Source of the DNA: Metopolophium dirhodum
Taxonomy: Eukaryota; Arthropoda; Insecta; Hemiptera; Aphididae
Direction of reading: 5' to 3'
NCBI RefSeq assembly: GCF_019925205.1
Contig: NC_083564.1
Span: forward strand, 7,631,491-7,695,490
DNA: 64,000 nucleotides
Part shown: one piece after another, positions 61,001 to 64,000 of the stretch
How the letters are laid out: every line of letters begins with the position of its first letter
Numbering within the stretch: position 1 is the first letter of the stretch
The notes under the pieces: model-generated
Database searches by the model: none
Told to the model about the DNA's origin: nothing
The model's input: only the letters and a program-made list of their open reading frames with translations
Translations under genes and position numbers: made by a program

Positions 61001-61700
61001 ACACACATAATAATATTATTATTAAAATCCACGATTTCAATAAATTTCGATAACGAGATGTACAATTGTCGACGAATCAATTTGTAATCATTTGTGTTAC
61101 TACAATAGTTGTGCAGATGGTTTTGTACCTATTATTTTCTGTATTGTATAGATTAATTCAATTAAGTCAAACTTTTGAATTCCCATTGTTTTTTAATACA
61201 TGCGTATATTACTAAATGCGTAAATTAAAAACTACCATCGCGTATCTTTGGAAAGTTTCTAATTATCAATTCAAAGTTTTCGGTCTCTTTCAAATGTATT
61301 TCTAAACTTTCCTCCTTAATTTTCATTTAAGCTGTGTAGGTGCTTTTGTTTGATTTAAGGTATCGCCTTCGTTCGAATGTTTTTGGTCATTAACTGTTGG
61401 TTAGAAACTTGAAGCCATGCTGGAAACCCAACGCGGTGACACGATTTCTCGGTGAAGAGTATTTAATAACATTTAAAAACTCTTTTTATTTAAATTATGA
61501 CACAACAATCACGCGAAATTTTAATGGTTTTGTAATTAATATAGAATCCATAGTAATAATATATACATATTATTATATTATATGGATTAAGTCACCTTAC
61601 ATATTGCAATAATATTATATAGATTAAGTCGAGTTACAAATTATAGTAATATTATATTATGCACAAGTAAAATTGTATTATGCACATTGAAATCAGACCC
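58023..61700. other. AT-rich non-genic DNA
   Basis: No gene could be supported. Weak exon-like frames at 58914-59111 and 59881-60078 (+) have pyrimidine tracts upstream but nothing more. Confidence 0.45.
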
Positions 61701-63690
61701 AACCCGTTATTTGTTGTTTGTTTTTCTTTTCGGTCACTCGATCGCCGCCACACGAACTTTAATTAATTAGCGCTGCAGTCCTGCGCCGGACCCAATAGCC
61801 GGGAAATGCATTTCATCCGGATGGCTTGTATTATGTATGATTATACCGATCTTATCTCAAAATAACTATCCGATGGTTGTTCTTGAGTTATACCAGGTCA
61901 CGTAACCATAGTTACCGAGCGCGGTGTAAGGACATCATATTATATTATTATTATAGCGTGTTTTCGGGGCCCGAGGTGTTATCGAGTGTGTAACGGGTCG
62001 TGGAAAAAAGTTTGCTCATAAATGTGAGATTACGGTGTGTATGAAATAACTTCGAAAGAAATAAAAATCAAAGACGAATTTATCATCTTGTCCCCGTACA
62101 TCCTGCACATCTATCGTTAAAAAATGTTTTATCGCTCCATCGGATTTCTGTGTCGACTTACACCGTGGTTGATGTATTATTACGAGAAAATTAATAATCA
62201 ATTGAACCCAAATGATTTTTGATTGGAATTTTCAATTTTCGATGCACGACAGGCTACCTATAATATTATCATCCTCAATAGCCCAATATATTAATTAACT
62301 AATATAATATCAAACAAGAAAACATGCTGCGTACAACAATTCAACTGAATTAATAATAACTTATAACTGTGGATTTTTGATATTAAATTAGGTATTTAAT
62401 AATATTTGTAAACTATAGAACGCGTATTATCCATGTTTATTAATTGTCCTAGTAAATTATATTAGGCAAACTGATATAATACGGTCGAGTAACATATTTC
62501 AATGGTGGAGAATATTTAAATTGGCTTTAGTAAATCGATAACCATACAATAATTTCCGACGTTTCACTGTAAAATGGTTTCGTTTTAAGAAATAAAATTC
62601 AATATTGGTATACAGAATTAAAATCAAACCAAAATGCCAGGACTAATGCAATTAATAATTTAGCATAAATATGTTTAAGGCTGGATATACGTTTTTTATT
62701 TTGTTTCCGACCGATTTATTGTAAGGTTTTCGTTGTCATGGCTACTTTTCAACAAAAACATAATATTCATGATTCATAGATTCTTCTCATAGAGGAAAAA
62801 TATCGAGTAGCTTGCTATGGTTTATACATAGGTACCAACTATACAATTATTATCATGTGTGGGTATTCTATTGAAATGCTGATAAGATCTAGTATTTTTA
62901 TTTAGTTATTAAGGGTCAATTTAATGTAAAACGTAGTACCGCTCACATATAGATATTTTACAATAATTTACGTAGGTATCAAATATTTACCTTATTTTGA
63001 TTAAAAATATTGTGTTTTTAACAAAGTTTACGTTTGGTTGTATGGAATAATAATTTTCATTTTTTGAGTACGACAAACTGTAACTCTGGGCGCTTAATAC
63101 ACTTAGGAACCTATATTATAATGTGCACATCATACGCGCATAAAATCCTCTAGGTACATTAAAAATTACGCCATCATTATTCATTATTGTTTGGATTTAC
63201 GATTATGTCTAGCACTGCATGGTTCATTGGACACATCGTTGAACAATCGTTTTAATTTTAGCACAGTGACGACTTATGTCTCACGCGTTAGTACATCATA
63301 ATGTGCCTACAATATCAAATAACGACCAGTATTAACACGTGTTTAATTATTAAATTGCGTTGAAAAAAATTGCATTCACGACGTTTTTGCAATATTTTTA
63401 GACGAACAACCTGAGGATTCCATGTGCAAGACGTGTCGAGACGATATTATTTTTATGTACAGAGTATGAGTTCCGATAAAAATATACCATTACAATATTA
63501 TTATATATACCCAGGAACGTGTAATACGCGTAACACAGTAACTTTGAACGTTTCCCAAGATTTCCAGCTTGTCATATTATAATGAACACATTTTCATTAT
63601 TTTATAAATATATATTATACCACGTACGTACATACATATAGTATATAAAGTATATAGTTTTACGTGCCATTTAAGAATTATATTTTACCC
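61701..63690. other. AT-rich DNA with a GC-richer patch
   Basis: The 61730-62000 patch holds CpGs (CTGCGCCGGACCCAATAGCC near 61789). No gene was recognised elsewhere. Confidence 0.45.
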
Positions 63691-64000
63691 GTCGCCATTG
63701 CGGGAGGGTACTTAGCAGTCGTTAAGTGTACATTGCAGCGTGGAGCTTCCACCGCCGTCGCACGCGCGTTAAGTGTTATTGGCGACAGGGCAAATTATCA
63801 TTACCGTCGCCCGCCGCTGCAGGATAGCTCGAAGGGGATGTGCGGGGGGAGGGATAGGGGGTGGGATGCGATTTGTAGTGGCGGTTGTTTACCACCAGCA
63901 AATAAGAACAAAGAAGCCGTGGAAAAAACGCACTTAGGCACGTTCACACCTGTTCACACCGGCGAAGAGCGCACGCAATACCTGTTGTACTCGCGATGGT
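63691..64000. promoter_or_regulatory. GC-rich edge region with G-quadruplex motif
   Basis: CpG-rich DNA (GGAGCTTCCACCGCCGTCGC near 63743) with a canonical four-run G motif at 63844-63865 (GGGGGGA, GGGATA, GGGGGT, GGG). A direct GTTCACACC repeat 10 bp apart (63942 and 63952) encloses CACCTG, an E-box core. Together they suggest a promoter or enhancer that continues beyond the window. No exon is visible. Confidence 0.35.

Noticed and set aside
1..64000. CRISPR arrays, bacterial operons, tRNA genes, known miRNAs
   Set aside because: None seen. Base composition and repeat content are eukaryotic, and no tRNA T-loop motif or familiar miRNA seed-length match was found by reading.

Overview
This window looks like eukaryotic nuclear DNA from an insect, most probably an aphid or a close hemipteran relative. 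That is an inference from style, not from a recognised gene. The sequence is very AT-rich (roughly 70% by eye), full of ATAATATTAT-like strings, and unusually rich in the hexamer TAGGTA/TACCTA, including five perfect copies of the palindrome TAGGTACCTA. There is no bacterial-style gene layout, no rRNA or tRNA gene and no CRISPR array. No ORF is long enough to be a convincing complete protein. The window is best read as intergenic and/or long-intron DNA with several short exon-like islands, CpG-rich promoter-like islands and a rich set of non-autonomous transposons.

Layout. 1-4.9 kb: plain AT-rich DNA. 4.9-6.0 kb: a long TA microsatellite, then copy 1 of a foldback repeat (about 0.95 kb). 9.6-10.7 kb: a tandemly duplicated CpG-rich segment with a conserved short peptide in both copies; a pogo-like MITE sits in copy B only and copy A shows the empty site. 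14-17 kb: a degraded interspersed repeat, a 5S-rRNA-like fragment, a duplicated about 0.13 kb segment and a 44-codon small ORF. 17-19.9 kb: extremely AT-rich palindromic DNA. 19.9-22.25 kb: a 2.3 kb MULE/foldback-like element with long inverted arms, a 9-bp target duplication and an internal satellite. 23.4-23.7 kb: a second 5S-like repeat. 26-28 kb: two exon-like coding islands on the + strand. 29.5-31.4 kb: the strongest CpG island, a plausible promoter and first exon. 33.5-35.2 kb: a small pogo-like MITE, a tandem array with a unit of about 355 bp, and a 68-aa ORF. 37-38.7 kb: a hAT-like MITE next to a second CpG island. 39-48 kb: scattered weak exon-like ORFs, a TATA-plus-donor promoter candidate and a G-quadruplex-like tract. 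48.6-49.6 kb: a tandem duplication with a period of about 360 bp plus a small ORF. 53.2-55.1 kb: a clean 870-bp hAT MITE carrying ten TATCTAGATA palindromes, abutting copy 2 of the foldback repeat in inverted orientation. 55.3-55.7 kb: CT-rich CpG-rich DNA. 63.7-64.0 kb: GC-rich DNA with a G-quadruplex motif at the right edge.

The best-supported features are the transposon structures, because their inverted repeats, target duplications, a second copy or an empty site can be read directly. The protein-coding calls are all weak and rest on local composition, open frame, splice-site or Kozak context, and in one case conservation between two duplicated copies. No gene could be named.
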